From FEN-1297 sp963843605 (GTDB lineage: Bacteria; Bacteroidota; Ignavibacteria; Ignavibacteriales; Ignavibacteriaceae), in contig CAWJLA010000004.1 of NCBI GenBank assembly GCA_963843605.1, forward strand, positions 248,001 to 312,000: a stretch of DNA of 64,000 nt, read 5' to 3'. Of the stretch, positions 54,113 through 64,000 are shown in pieces. Numbering within the stretch: the stretch's first letter is position 1; every line of letters begins with the position of its first letter. The notes under the pieces were generated by a model that had not been told where the DNA came from, made no database searches, and saw only the letters and a list, made by a program, of their open reading frames with translations. The position numbers were made by a program, and so were the translations under genes.

Positions 54113-57100
54113 TTAAAAGCTGTATTTTATGACAAGCATTAATTCTTCCAAATTTGGTAAATCCGCTGAAGCCGCCGATAATTTAAACGATGTTCCGAGT
54201 TCGATACTTGAGCTGCTGCCTGTAAGAAGTTTCAATTCATCCATGAATGCCAAGTTCAGTGCTGTACTATTAATATTAATCTTAAAGCCGGAAGGATTAT
54301 TCTTAACTTTTGCTATGAACCGTACGTTATCGATTCCCGAGGCTGAGGTTTGAACCGCATACGGAAGTCTGGATTTATCTATAACGATTTCTGTTTGTCC
54401 TGCTGTTTTAAACTGATGCCACTCATTCGGCATATCCCGCTTCATATCAAGTGCTATGTGAAGGCCTTGTTCGCCGAGCTGCTGTTTAATAAGTGATAAA
54501 GCGTTTTTCAAAGCTGCATTAGCAAGATTTTTTAAACCGGTTCCGCCATCCCTAGCCGTATAATTTAAATGAATAATGACATCTGAAATACTATTGTAAT
54601 CGAATTGAGCAATTTCCGCCGGGAATTCGAGGTGCCAACTGCTGCTAGCGCCTGCACCCTCGAACGGTAAAAAGCGTTCGTCATTGAAATTCAGCTGAAA
54701 GACTCCGCCGTCGTTCTGTGCACTGCTTGCCGCTATTGATTGTACTGATCCTACGTTATATAAAAATCGTTCGTCATTGCCCGGATCTTCGGCATAGCCG
54801 GTTCCTGCCGTGTTATCGGCGTCGGTATTTTTTCTGTATTTGTTGCCGACAAGCAAAAGCACGGCGCTGACGGGAGTATAAGGTCCGGCGATACAAGGAA
54901 GGCTGATGCTTACGGATTTAATTCGTCTGAAATAATGACCGGCGTAATCCATATCGTACAGTGCTTCGGGGATTTCGAAATCGCAGCTGCCAGTCGAGCG
55001 CAGTTTTATTAAAGCCAGCGGATCAAGCAATGCGACTGAAACATGTTTTGTTATCTCGTACTCGCGCTTATTCTGATCAAGGTACGCATTCTCCATTCTT
55101 CTTAGATCGTACTGCAGTTTTTCCCCGGCAAGCAATCCTTTTTTCAGACTGTCCCAATAGCCGAATTGAATAAATGCAGCACCTTCCGCACCGAGTTCAT
55201 GTTCAAAACATTTTTGTGCTTTCTTTGCAGTATTATAAGCAAGCTGGTAGCTTTGAAAATATACGAATGAGATCTGTTCCGACATATAATTATATAGTTC
55301 TTCGTTTGTAAACTTATTTCTTAGGAAATCGTCTACTTCTTTAGACTGTTCTTTTTGAAGGTCGTGATTTTCCAGTTCTTTTTGGGCAATAGCTAAACGG
55401 ATTTCGGCGGCTGCAATTTGTTTATCTATTTGTTTCAGTTCCAGATCTGCGCTTTGTTTCTGAAAAGTCCAATCGTCCATTCTGCGTTGATAACCGCCAA
55501 ATATATTTGCTAAATTACCGCTCGTATTTAATATATTTGCAATCTGGCCGAAATGAGCCGCTGCGCAGGTGAGGGCGTGTCCGAGATTATCCCCGCCGTA
55601 TGTTGCACCCGATGAAAAAGGTCCGATAGTTACTTGCGGAGCGGAATAACCGACAGATCCAAGAGCCTGACTAGCAGCCTGCATATTCTGAAAAATCATT
55701 GCTGCCGGGATGGACGCAAAGTAAACGGCTTCGAACGCGTTTATAAATTCCCTGCTACCGTAATAGTCGCTTTTTGCCCGAACGACATCTCTAGATTTGT
55801 TCATGGAATTTAAGTTTTCATTGGCTTCGTTAACGGCATCCACTTTAATGTCTCTAACTGCATCCAGCATACTCAGTTCGTGACCGGAACGCATGAGTGC
55901 GAGCTGTTCTGCGTCTTTTTTCTCAAGTGCCGACAGCAATTCGCTGCCTAGCCCTTTTACGTCGTTGCAGATATCGTATGCTTTTTGAAGCAGTACGCGG
56001 AAGCGGTAATTAGGAAGCGCCGCATTCATATCGTTTATAACGTTGCTTAGATCGAGTCCGGCTGCGGCGGCTGCTACCAGAAGCGCCGGATTAATAGGAG
56101 GTTCAAACAAAGGAAGCTGCTGGAATACACCTTGTATATTAAGACAATGACGTATTTTAAAAAGACGATCGGCTACGATATCCCAGTAACCGAGGAGCAT
56201 ATCGTTTTTCGGTAAGCAGAACAAGGGCACCATAACCGAATCAATTGAACCGTCGGTGGAATTCGAATCGGATATTGAGAAGAATGATTGAACTGCCACT
56301 TTTGCGTTGCCGAAGCTGTCAAGTTTATCCATAATGTCTGAAAACGAATTTTGACTCGGAACAGCACGAGCTGGAACTAGCTCCGGTTTTTTGCCCAGCA
56401 TATTTGCAGCAGTAGCGTAAAACAAAGTTGCTTCATTAATTGTTTCAAGCGTATCTTGTTGAAAGAGTTGATCTCCCCACGCGATAAGGTTGTCTATATA
56501 ATTCATAATTGTAGAACGCATATATGCGGAAACTCTTAAACGGGCAACGGCATGCGGATTAAACGGATTCCGCTCCCAGTTGTTAAGCTGAATATCAAGA
56601 TCACCTGCCGCATTATTAAGAATTTCCTCGACGGAAAGAACACCTTTTTTAATCTCTTCCTTGAAAGGTTTCGTCAGCCAGAATCTTTCCGCGCCCGCAT
56701 CCGATTGGGAAGAAGTCCTGGTCGGATCAAAAATAAAATGAAACCATTTTCGCGCATCCTCGAATTTTTGGTTCTGCGAAAGTCTTGTTGCAATGAGCAG
56801 TGGGATGTGAAAAAACAGTTCCCAATTATAAATTGAATAAACACTGCCGTAATTAAAGTCCACCTGTTCTACCGGATACGGAGTCGAAACGGCGGTGGTC
56901 GGATTGTAGTTTCCGTTCGGAATAAATATATCGGCGCCGGCAATGTTTTGTATACCGTCTTTATACAATCCGTCGGTATCAAGAATCAAATTTTTGTAAA
57001 GGCCGTCTATCCCGGAAGAGTTAAGAGTTTTTATTAACTCGCAAACGTACGGATGATAGAAAGTCTGGAAGTAATAATGTTTTTTAAAAAATTCCGGAAA

Positions 57101-60100
57101 GACGGGATAAGCGGGGTCGACAATTTGCCCGTTGCCGATAGCCGGTTTAATGGCTGCGGAATTTTTCAACTTACTTACCGTCGAAAGTACCGGGTTCAAA
57201 TTCTCGGGTAAAACAGGCTGCGTGGAAATTCTGCTAATCAATAATCCTTGAGTTAATACGGCCGGATCGGTAAAAACAGGTTTAACGAATACTTCCCGCG
57301 AATGCACATAAAAAATATTGCGTTCGTTGCTGTAGAAAAATGCGGAAGGTTTTGCTTTTTCAATTTCAAAATGATCTGGCAATATTTGAAAATTTCCGGG
57401 AGTATTTTGAAACAGAGTAGTTTCATTGTAATTTTCCCCGGCAGCAAATAATTTATAAATACCCGTATCCAGAACCGAAAAAGTATCTTTATTAATATTT
57501 TCACCGACGAACATTTCGTTAAGTTTAGTATCGTGAATTCTTTCAATTATTTTTAATTCCAAACCTTCTTCAGAATTATTTTGCGGCAAAATAACCGGAG
57601 AGTCGTGACAGTTGTTGAAAACAAATGTCTGATCGGCCCAGTTCCATATAAAATCATAATCGGGGTTAGCGCCCAAATTAAAAAATATTCTTATATAAAG
57701 TTTTTCTCGGTCTATAAAAGGACTCAGCGATATATAGCTTTTTTCCAATTTCAATGAGGAGTCCAAAATGACGGCGTCTTTAGTCTGTTTCTTCGAACTC
57801 CAATTTCCATTCTTGTATTCGCTCCAAGCTAAATTTATTAAAATGCTCTTCGGAGCCGGAGGTATGATATCTCCTGAACTGGGAACTTTAAAACCGCCGC
57901 TGTTCTCTTCTTTTTCCGAAAAGATACCCCAGAACAGCATCAGCCGGTTGTTCCATACTACGGGGAATATATGATCGCCCTCAATATCCAGTTGGACTTT
58001 TTCCCATGCAGACCATACGGAGTTGAATTGTTTAGTATAATAATACTGATGAGGTAAGTTTTTAGTTCGCCCGATAACGTGAATTATATTCGTCAGAGTG
58101 TCGGGATAAACAGCAACTATTTCAAGATTGGCAACGGTATCCAACTTCTTCAGATAATCCAATAATGCATCGGTGGCGGTTGCATCCGTAATATCGTTTT
58201 GTTTCAGTTTAGATTCCAAATCTTCGAAGAATGGAGATTTGTCGTCGCGCAGTTCCGGTTCAATCCAGTTCTCGGGGTATAAGAATATTTTCCGGTTGGC
58301 TTCCCATACTCTATAACGGCTTCGCCAAGAATTCCATTGATACACAAAATCGCTGCTCAAATTAATTCCCGCTTCCAGGTTCATCAGACAGCGGTCCACA
58401 TACAACTGTACACTGCTAATTGCCTGCTTTATTCTGGAGGTCATCATACATGCATCCGTTTCCAGATCGATCAGGAAATATGCATACAAAGAATTCGTAT
58501 CCGAGATGTTATTATTTTGTCTGAAAGAGGTCATTTCGGCATCCGGAGAAGTTAATATATAGCTTACCAAAGCATCTCTTCTCCTGACTCTTAACTGATT
58601 GCTGACCGGTTTTATAACGTTAAGCCAGGTCTGAATATCGTATTTTGATTTGAGCACACTCCTTGCATTGTCCGCCTCTGTTTTGGTAGGTTTAGTTATT
58701 GTCAATTTTGCAATATTGTCCGGAATGCTTCCAAGGTTGACTGCCGTATATGCACAATTAGTTACGGCTAGTAAAACAGAACCTTCCAGAAAATCCGAAG
58801 GGAATTTAAATTTCAGAAATCCCGTATCGTTTACATCGGTTTCAGAACCGGTAAGTAATTCAAGCGCCGATTGGGTCAAGCCGCTTATGCCAATTAATGA
58901 ATCAATGAAACCTTTTTTAGCATTAGTATTATTTAAGATGGCAAAGTCGAATAGTTTATACCAGTCGGCAGCGGATGACAGAGCATTCCTAAAAGCAATA
59001 ATATTATAAAGATTTTCAAATCCAGGAAACATTGTGCTGCCAGATTGAGATGCAGGCAGGTTCCAGATATCGCCGATATTTAATGCGGATGCGTTTTTTT
59101 GAAAATAAATAAATTCGTCGTTGGTAATTTTAAGCTTATTCATCAGTCCCGAAAGTCGGGTCCACGTATTGTTCAATAAAACATATGTGTTTACTAAATC
59201 CGGAAAAGTCCAGGTAACGCTACCGGAATTATCGACAGAGAAAATCGCACCTTCGCTTGAAATAAAAGCCGCGTCTATGAACGGAGTAATTGCCGGCTTC
59301 GTATTATCCGCCGTATATTTCACAAGGTTGTTGATAAATATGTTAGTAATAGCCGCATCCGTTTTAAAAGCGGTGCCGAGAGTATCCGCAATAAACTTAT
59401 TTTGATTCTGCAGTTTGTTTTTGACCTGCTCGGCGTGAGTGCTGCCTACGGGCCGGAGCAGTTCTATATTCCGAAGCCCTTCTCTAATAGAACTTAAAAC
59501 GTTTGCGGTTGAGTTTATATCGATCTGAGGGATTGCCGCGATATCGAGTGCAAGGACATCGTTTAATCCGGATACTGTATATCCGGCAGAACGTATAATT
59601 GAAATTTTATCCGCAAAAATAAGAGTATCCGCAGAATGCCCGCTACCGCCGAAGGGATTAACGGAACATAAATCGACGGCGGTTATTAAATCGTCTATCG
59701 ACAGCTTTAGCATTTTTGCAAGTAATTTATAACGGAAAAGTATACTCAGATTTTCCAATTTCAATTTTCCGTCGGTGAACGGTGCTTTACTCAGCGTATC
59801 GAAATCACTTTGCAAAAGATTTAATGCCGAAGTAATAACGTCCGGTTTGTCGGCGAGGTTTCCGGAAAGTCCTAAGGGAAGGGCGAAAGAAGGATCGACA
59901 GGGTTTGTGATTTTTTTATTTTGAAAAAGACCATCATACTGAGTGGGCAACGCGGGCTGCTCTTCCTGAGTATGATCGACATAAACCCTCATATCTATGT
60001 TCGACCATAAAACAATTGCGTCTGAAACACTTATATTATACCGATCTTTTAATCTTGCGATATGAGAAAGAGGGATGATCAGCTTTCCGTTGACATCTCC

Positions 60101-62599
60101 GGCTAAATTGTCAACGCCCAGTGCGGTGAAGACTTTATCGAGATCGAAAATATCCCATCCTGTTTTTTTCCAGAGCCTGATGAATGGATTTACTTTAAGA
60201 GATTGGGAATTGGCTGTTTGGAATTTCATATCATTTATGTTGCAGGTTGTTTGATCGGAAGTAACCGATACTATCTTTATACTTCGTTCCGTCTCGGACA
60301 GCGGAGGATTGATAAAATAACATTCCATTAATTGAAGCATTTCTATATACGTTAATCCGGTGTTCGTAAGAAAATCCGTAATTTTATCCAATGTAACCGG
60401 CATAGGTATTGTACCGTTAACAAATTCCAATTCCTTCTGCGATAACTGCAAATATTCTGCCGCAATATTAATGTCGTTGTATTTATTGCCGGTGTGTTTG
60501 CCGTAAAATAATTCCATAAGTTTATATCGCTTAACCGAAAGCTTATCGAGGTATAACCTTGTTTCTTCAAGCGGAAGGTTTAACGGAAGATTATAAGCGG
60601 AATTTGCCGAATCCAAATGCAGGCTATAAGCGTCGCCGTCAACATGTTCTGGGTATGCGGCAAGTTCGTCGGCCGAATTTGTGGTTTGAAATTGCGGATA
60701 AGTCGGCACCCCGTTTACTACAACCGGAGGAACCGGCGCAATTAAGTTTTCCAATAATTCGTTGACAAGATCTATATAAGGAAGCGGCGTATTTGTATTC
60801 TCGCAGGTAAGAAGTATTTGAATTAAATCCGGCCTGCGTGCTATAAGACGATTGTAAGCGTCCGGATTATATTGCATTAAAATATTAAGGATATCGACAA
60901 AGTAAGCAGACGGACTGTAAACCGAAAGGCAATGCTCGCACTGACAGTTGGTATCGCCGAACAACGATTCGTAATCGGGGGAAGCGTCGTTGGTTAATCC
61001 GTTAATTACATAAACTGGAATATCATTCCGCATCTTCAAACTCATTGCAAGAACCGTAGCCCGTTTATCTATTTGGAGGGTTTTTTGATAGATTGCAGAA
61101 GCTGTTGCGTCGTCCATCGTCCCGGCAAATTTTTCCGCAAACTGAGCGGAAGAATATTTCCTTACGATACCCGTTGCTGAATCTATTCCGTCCTGGCGGA
61201 GAGAGCTCATCCGTTCGAAGTCAACGGTTATTTTATACAACCTATTAATGACCGTTAGTTCTTTTTTTAAATTATCTTTATTAGCTATGCCCGACAAATT
61301 AGATTTATCGAATTCTTTGTTCGGATTATTGCTTTTCAAATCGAAGTCGGCATTGCACGAAAAGAAAGTCAGCAAATCTTTTTTTGTTTCCTGAAACGCT
61401 TTTCCTTCGTCCTTGCTCAAACGGTCGGCAAATACCTGAACGGGAAAAATGGATTTAACAAGTTGCGTCATCCCTTCCGCATAATTTACCGCTTTCTCTT
61501 CCGGTGTGCTGCCGGTAATGCCACCGGGAAAATTTTTCAACTGACCGGAGGCAACCAGCTTATCTATACGGGAATGCCAATCATCGTATGTAAAAGATGC
61601 AAAGCCGCTGATGTCCTTTAATGCTTGATTTTGCTGCTGCTCGGAGTACAATAAAGCAGTGAGTGAAGGTACGTTATTGGTAAGAAGGTTCAGCTTTAAA
61701 GCAGATTGTATTCCTTCTATCACCTTTGCATCATTAAAACCTGACTGTTTGGAAAGCGAGTCCCAGAATTTTTCCGGCGTATTTTCGTTATTCAGAAAAA
61801 CGCTTACGAAAGTTTTCTGCAGTTTCTGATCTGGTAGAGCTGTACCTATTACCTGTTTGAAAGCTGCGCTTTGATCGTTTTTCCCGGAAATTGCCGCATT
61901 CACAGCAAGCTTATTAAAGATTTGAATAATAGAGTTTATTTGTTTCGGGTCGTTCCATTTTTCGGAGATAATATTTTCATCAACGGCTGTTTTTATCCCG
62001 CCGGTTATACTTTCGCTCTTAATAAGCAGTAATGCATTAAGATCCGTCGGGAATTGCAGACGGAATAAACCGTAAAATATATCCGGGGGAATTCTTGTTT
62101 TGCCGGACAATGTAAAAGCTATAGGCAGCAATGAGATCTTTGAGGCGTCTTCGCCGGTTTCGTTGGCTAGAAAAGTTATGTCGTTAAATTTACCGTTCTC
62201 CTGCAGATCGGCGATTGCGACTTTCTGCGGATCCGTAAGGGGTTTTATTTTTTGAATAAGTGCGTCGAATTCGTCCGTCGGTTTAATGGGAGTGTTGCCG
62301 ATTTTAAAATCCAATTTAAAATCCGAGGGGACGTTATAGTAAACAGGCGATTCGCCCAGTAAAACTTTACCGTCTTGTAATATTCGAATAAAAACATCCG
62401 CGGTCAGATATTCGGAGTTTGCATATTTCTTACTTTCATAGCTTATACTGTAAAATCCTTTTGCATCGGTAACAGCCTGTCCGAGCAATTGGTCGCTTCT
62501 CAAATCCTTATCGTACGCCTGTACCGTTACACGTATCAACGGGGCATTATTTATGTCGTAAATAGTGCCGGTTATCTTATTAAGTACTGCGCTTGCCAT
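54113..62599 (-). CDS. Tc toxin complex subunit A (TcA)
   Basis: 2828 residues from the ATG at 62597-62599 (MASAVLNKI), which has AAGGAG 8 bases upstream; the frame extends 21 codons further with no support. Domains in order: transthyretin-like beta-sandwich (about 1-120), ABC-toxin N-terminal region with CQCEHCLSVYSPSAYFVDIL (about 545-570) and NTPLPYIDLVNELLENL, neuraminidase-like domain near VYPDTLTNIIHVIGR (about 1495), FNYGSVYSIYNWELFFHIPLL (about 1915), a long helical pore part with LKQIDKQIAAAEIRLAIAQKE (about 2385), and the TcB-binding end near YAGHYFRRIKSVSISLP (about 2555). TcA subunits form a pentameric pore that injects the TcC toxin. No signal peptide, as usual. It is 19 bases downstream of the Rhs gene. 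Confidence 0.9.
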   Translation of the reverse strand: MASAVLNKITGTIYDINNAPLIRVTVQAYDKDLRSDQLLGQAVTDAKGFYSISYESKKYANSEYLTADVFIRILQDGKVLLGESPVYYNVPSDFKLDFKIGNTPIKPTDEFDALIQKIKPLTDPQKVAIADLQENGKFNDITFLANETGEDASKISLLPIAFTLSGKTRIPPDIFYGLFRLQFPTDLNALLLIKSESITGGIKTAVDENIISEKWNDPKQINSIIQIFNKLAVNAAISGKNDQSAAFKQVIGTALPDQKLQKTFVSVFLNNENTPEKFWDSLSKQSGFNDAKVIEGIQSALKLNLLTNNVPSLTALLYSEQQQNQALKDISGFASFTYDDWHSRIDKLVASGQLKNFPGGITGSTPEEKAVNYAEGMTQLVKSIFPVQVFADRLSKDEGKAFQETKKDLLTFFSCNADFDLKSNNPNKEFDKSNLSGIANKDNLKKELTVINRLYKITVDFERMSSLRQDGIDSATGIVRKYSSAQFAEKFAGTMDDATASAIYQKTLQIDKRATVLAMSLKMRNDIPVYVINGLTNDASPDYESLFGDTNCQCEHCLSVYSPSAYFVDILNILMQYNPDAYNRLIARRPDLIQILLTCENTNTPLPYIDLVNELLENLIAPVPPVVVNGVPTYPQFQTTNSADELAAYPEHVDGDAYSLHLDSANSAYNLPLNLPLEETRLYLDKLSVKRYKLMELFYGKHTGNKYNDINIAAEYLQLSQKELEFVNGTIPMPVTLDKITDFLTNTGLTYIEMLQLMECYFINPPLSETERSIKIVSVTSDQTTCNINDMKFQTANSQSLKVNPFIRLWKKTGWDIFDLDKVFTALGVDNLAGDVNGKLIIPLSHIARLKDRYNISVSDAIVLWSNIDMRVYVDHTQEEQPALPTQYDGLFQNKKITNPVDPSFALPLGLSGNLADKPDVITSALNLLQSDFDTLSKAPFTDGKLKLENLSILFRYKLLAKMLKLSIDDLITAVDLCSVNPFGGSGHSADTLIFADKISIIRSAGYTVSGLNDVLALDIAAIPQIDINSTANVLSSIREGLRNIELLRPVGSTHAEQVKNKLQNQNKFIADTLGTAFKTDAAITNIFINNLVKYTADNTKPAITPFIDAAFISSEGAIFSVDNSGSVTWTFPDLVNTYVLLNNTWTRLSGLMNKLKITNDEFIYFQKNASALNIGDIWNLPASQSGSTMFPGFENLYNIIAFRNALSSAADWYKLFDFAILNNTNAKKGFIDSLIGISGLTQSALELLTGSETDVNDTGFLKFKFPSDFLEGSVLLAVTNCAYTAVNLGSIPDNIAKLTITKPTKTEADNARSVLKSKYDIQTWLNVIKPVSNQLRVRRRDALVSYILTSPDAEMTSFRQNNNISDTNSLYAYFLIDLETDACMMTSRIKQAISSVQLYVDRCLMNLEAGINLSSDFVYQWNSWRSRYRVWEANRKIFLYPENWIEPELRDDKSPFFEDLESKLKQNDITDATATDALLDYLKKLDTVANLEIVAVYPDTLTNIIHVIGRTKNLPHQYYYTKQFNSVWSAWEKVQLDIEGDHIFPVVWNNRLMLFWGIFSEKEENSGGFKVPSSGDIIPPAPKSILINLAWSEYKNGNWSSKKQTKDAVILDSSLKLEKSYISLSPFIDREKLYIRIFFNLGANPDYDFIWNWADQTFVFNNCHDSPVILPQNNSEEGLELKIIERIHDTKLNEMFVGENINKDTFSVLDTGIYKLFAAGENYNETTLFQNTPGNFQILPDHFEIEKAKPSAFFYSNERNIFYVHSREVFVKPVFTDPAVLTQGLLISRISTQPVLPENLNPVLSTVSKLKNSAAIKPAIGNGQIVDPAYPVFPEFFKKHYYFQTFYHPYVCELIKTLNSSGIDGLYKNLILDTDGLYKDGIQNIAGADIFIPNGNYNPTTAVSTPYPVEQVDFNYGSVYSIYNWELFFHIPLLIATRLSQNQKFEDARKWFHFIFDPTRTSSQSDAGAERFWLTKPFKEEIKKGVLSVEEILNNAAGDLDIQLNNWERNPFNPHAVARLRVSAYMRSTIMNYIDNLIAWGDQLFQQDTLETINEATLFYATAANMLGKKPELVPARAVPSQNSFSDIMDKLDSFGNAKVAVQSFFSISDSNSTDGSIDSVMVPLFCLPKNDMLLGYWDIVADRLFKIRHCLNIQGVFQQLPLFEPPINPALLVAAAAAGLDLSNVINDMNAALPNYRFRVLLQKAYDICNDVKGLGSELLSALEKKDAEQLALMRSGHELSMLDAVRDIKVDAVNEANENLNSMNKSRDVVRAKSDYYGSREFINAFEAVYFASIPAAMIFQNMQAASQALGSVGYSAPQVTIGPFSSGATYGGDNLGHALTCAAAHFGQIANILNTSGNLANIFGGYQRRMDDWTFQKQSADLELKQIDKQIAAAEIRLAIAQKELENHDLQKEQSKEVDDFLRNKFTNEELYNYMSEQISFVYFQSYQLAYNTAKKAQKCFEHELGAEGAAFIQFGYWDSLKKGLLAGEKLQYDLRRMENAYLDQNKREYEITKHVSVALLDPLALIKLRSTGSCDFEIPEALYDMDYAGHYFRRIKSVSISLPCIAGPYTPVSAVLLLVGNKYRKNTDADNTAGTGYAEDPGNDERFLYNVGSVQSIAASSAQNDGGVFQLNFNDERFLPFEGAGASSSWHLEFPAEIAQFDYNSISDVIIHLNYTARDGGTGLKNLANAALKNALSLIKQQLGEQGLHIALDMKRDMPNEWHQFKTAGQTEIVIDKSRLPYAVQTSASGIDNVRFIAKVKNNPSGFKININSTALNLAFMDELKLLTGSSSSIELGTSFKLSAASADLPNLEELMLVIKYSF

Positions 62600-62618
62600 G
62601 CTATTTCTCCTTTTTAGT

Positions 62619-64000
62619 CTATTTTCTTGGTGGTCTGGTAAACCAAGGATTACTTGGATCATGCGGATTTAATCCGGCATCCTTAGATTTTTGTCGCCAT
62701 TCAACTGAAAGTGATTTCTCCTCAGTTGCACCAACACTTTTGTTTTGGCCGCTTAATTGAACTTTCATACCCGACCGTTCACCTGGACGAAGAATTACAA
62801 GAGGCGTTCGATGCCCAAGATCTACTTGTGAAGCACTTGGCTTTTGACCAGGTCCACCCCACCATCTTAAAGCTTGTTCAATCAAATTTTGCCATTTGGG
62901 ATTACGTCTGTTATACCCCCTAGAGCGAGACCCTATTTTAGGCCCGGTAGTATATTTGTTGAATATCTCATGAGTATAAACATCCGGTTTAATATTCGAA
63001 TTATCCTCTTGAGAATTATCACTCGATTGAAGTATAGGTGGTTTCTTATCTACAATGACACATGATCCTTCATTCGTATTATTAATATCGGAAAGTATAT
63101 TGACATCCGTATTTGTACTTTCAAGTGAACTCAATGTTGTTGAAATTGAAACATCAGGCGCCGTCAATTTCGGTAATGCATTTTCTTGTTGTTTTGCACC
63201 TCCCATTTGAAGCAAAGAATTTGTTAATGGCTCTGTTTGCTCTATATAAACTTGCCAATCCTTTCCTGCAGCATTAAGTATAAGTACCTGGGTTACGTTC
63301 AATAAATTAATATTCTCAGCAGTAGCTACATTTGCTTGAAATTGTTGATATACTGAAAGAGTCGGATATTTCACTCCAGGCAAAATCGGATCTTCACTAG
63401 CAGGTTCGGAATAATTTTGAGGAAGAGGTCTAGGACCAAGAGGCGTATTTACAATGGTTCCAGGACCAATATAATCTAATGGTTGATTCAGGTTTAGCGT
63501 AAGTTTATTTTCAGATTTGGTACAAGTGCCTACTCCACCTAATATTCCCCTTGTATCGGTTCCTTTAGAATCTGAAAAATTAATAGGACAATTATGAACA
63601 TATGAATACTCATTAATCCCGTCTATGTTTCCCATTGGATCGCAACTCGCCCACCTCCCTAGCCAAGGCAGATAATACCTTGCGGTGTGATAATTAAATC
63701 CCGTCTCTTCATCGCGTTCCATTCCCGTATACCGGTATCGCTTTGCCGCGGATTTTATTGCCGCGTTGTTCGCCTGATAAGCCGTGGTTCCGTACGGATG
63801 ATATTCTTCGTAACTTATTACCCGAGCAGTATCATCTAATTCAAGGACAGCAGATCCGATGTGGTTAGGAAACTGGTAACGGGTAAGTCTTGAACCAATA
63901 GCTTCGGACGGGTCCGGAGTATTATTCGTATTTTGTTTTACCGTTTCTACCATTACAAAACGGTGTGTTCCGTCCATTAAACTTAACGACTCCCTTTCGA
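62619..64000 (-). CDS. TcB/TcC-type Rhs protein, C-terminal part with nuclease-like tail
   Basis: The frame is open to the right edge; only the last 460 residues are seen. The visible part starts ERESLSLMDGTHRFVMVET, then SYEEYHPYGTTAYQ, RYRYTGMERDEETGFNYHTARYY and GRWASCDPMGNIDGINEYSYV, the Rhs core that ends TcB/TcC cocoons. After FSDSKG (about base 63560) comes a variable tail of about 313 residues: a Ser/Asn/Thr-rich linker, then a basic domain with QNLIEQALRWWGG, SQVDLGHRTPLVILRPGE and KSLSVEWRQKSKDAGLNP. The GH and later Glu suggest an HNH/Endo VII-type (GH-E-like) nuclease effector; this is inference from motif shape. Cotranscribed with tcA. Confidence 0.85.
   Translation of the reverse strand, partial: ERESLSLMDGTHRFVMVETVKQNTNNTPDPSEAIGSRLTRYQFPNHIGSAVLELDDTARVISYEEYHPYGTTAYQANNAAIKSAAKRYRYTGMERDEETGFNYHTARYYLPWLGRWASCDPMGNIDGINEYSYVHNCPINFSDSKGTDTRGILGGVGTCTKSENKLTLNLNQPLDYIGPGTIVNTPLGPRPLPQNYSEPASEDPILPGVKYPTLSVYQQFQANVATAENINLLNVTQVLILNAAGKDWQVYIEQTEPLTNSLLQMGGAKQQENALPKLTAPDVSISTTLSSLESTNTDVNILSDINNTNEGSCVIVDKKPPILQSSDNSQEDNSNIKPDVYTHEIFNKYTTGPKIGSRSRGYNRRNPKWQNLIEQALRWWGGPGQKPSASQVDLGHRTPLVILRPGERSGMKVQLSGQNKSVGATEEKSLSVEWRQKSKDAGLNPHDPSNPWFTRPPRK

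Overview
The window looks like chromosomal DNA of an uncultured or little-studied member of the Ignavibacteria/Chlorobi side of the Bacteroidota supergroup. The reasons are three secreted proteins ending in a type IX secretion sorting domain of the NYPNPFNP kind, a low-to-moderate GC content, a TAnnTTTG promoter element at the trp operon, frequent TTG/GTG starts, and housekeeping genes of that lineage.

Layout. 1-15300 is mostly secreted and degradative: a truncated exported protein, a clan-A glycoside hydrolase broken by a frameshift, two large T9SS-cargo proteins, a small SecD-P1-head-like exported protein, a three-gene set (neutral ceramidase, lipoprotein-like protein, calcineurin-like phosphoesterase), and a subtilase with a T9SS tail. 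15400-23100 (minus strand) is housekeeping: lepA-lepB, ppx/gppA, a GT9 glycosyltransferase, a deoxynucleoside kinase, folK, folB and pgeF. 23400-27200 (plus) is surE, a phzF-like gene and a VWA-like membrane protein. 27465-31741 holds comF, argS, rsfS, a LytR_C protein and panD.

32078-39764 is a complete tryptophan operon, trpL-E-G-D-C-F-aroF-B-A. It starts at a clear promoter, encodes a 32-residue leader peptide with four consecutive Trp codons, and has an intrinsic terminator plus a competing antiterminator pairing that overlaps the leader stop codon. This is a self-contained ribosome-mediated attenuator.

40180-53615 carries an RRM protein, ridA, mazG, phoH, a LysM protein, an Lpp-like lipoprotein, radC (apparently starting at ATT), an LpoA-like protein, a TPR protein, guaA, gcvH, accC-accB, efp, a second TPR protein and tRNA-Arg(CCG).

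54113-64000 is the main accessory locus. A full-length Tc-toxin A subunit (about 2828 residues) lies directly downstream, 19 bases away, of the 3' end of an Rhs-core TcB/TcC-type gene that runs off the window. The variable C-terminal tail of the latter ends in a domain that looks like an HNH/Endo VII-type nuclease. No immunity gene is visible.

Four conserved genes (glycoside hydrolase, lepB, phoH, efp) each carry one single-base frameshift, three of them in homopolymer runs. This most likely reflects sequence or assembly error, although phoH shifts exactly at a canonical A AAA AAG slippery heptamer. All family names come from motif recognition by eye; no database search was run.
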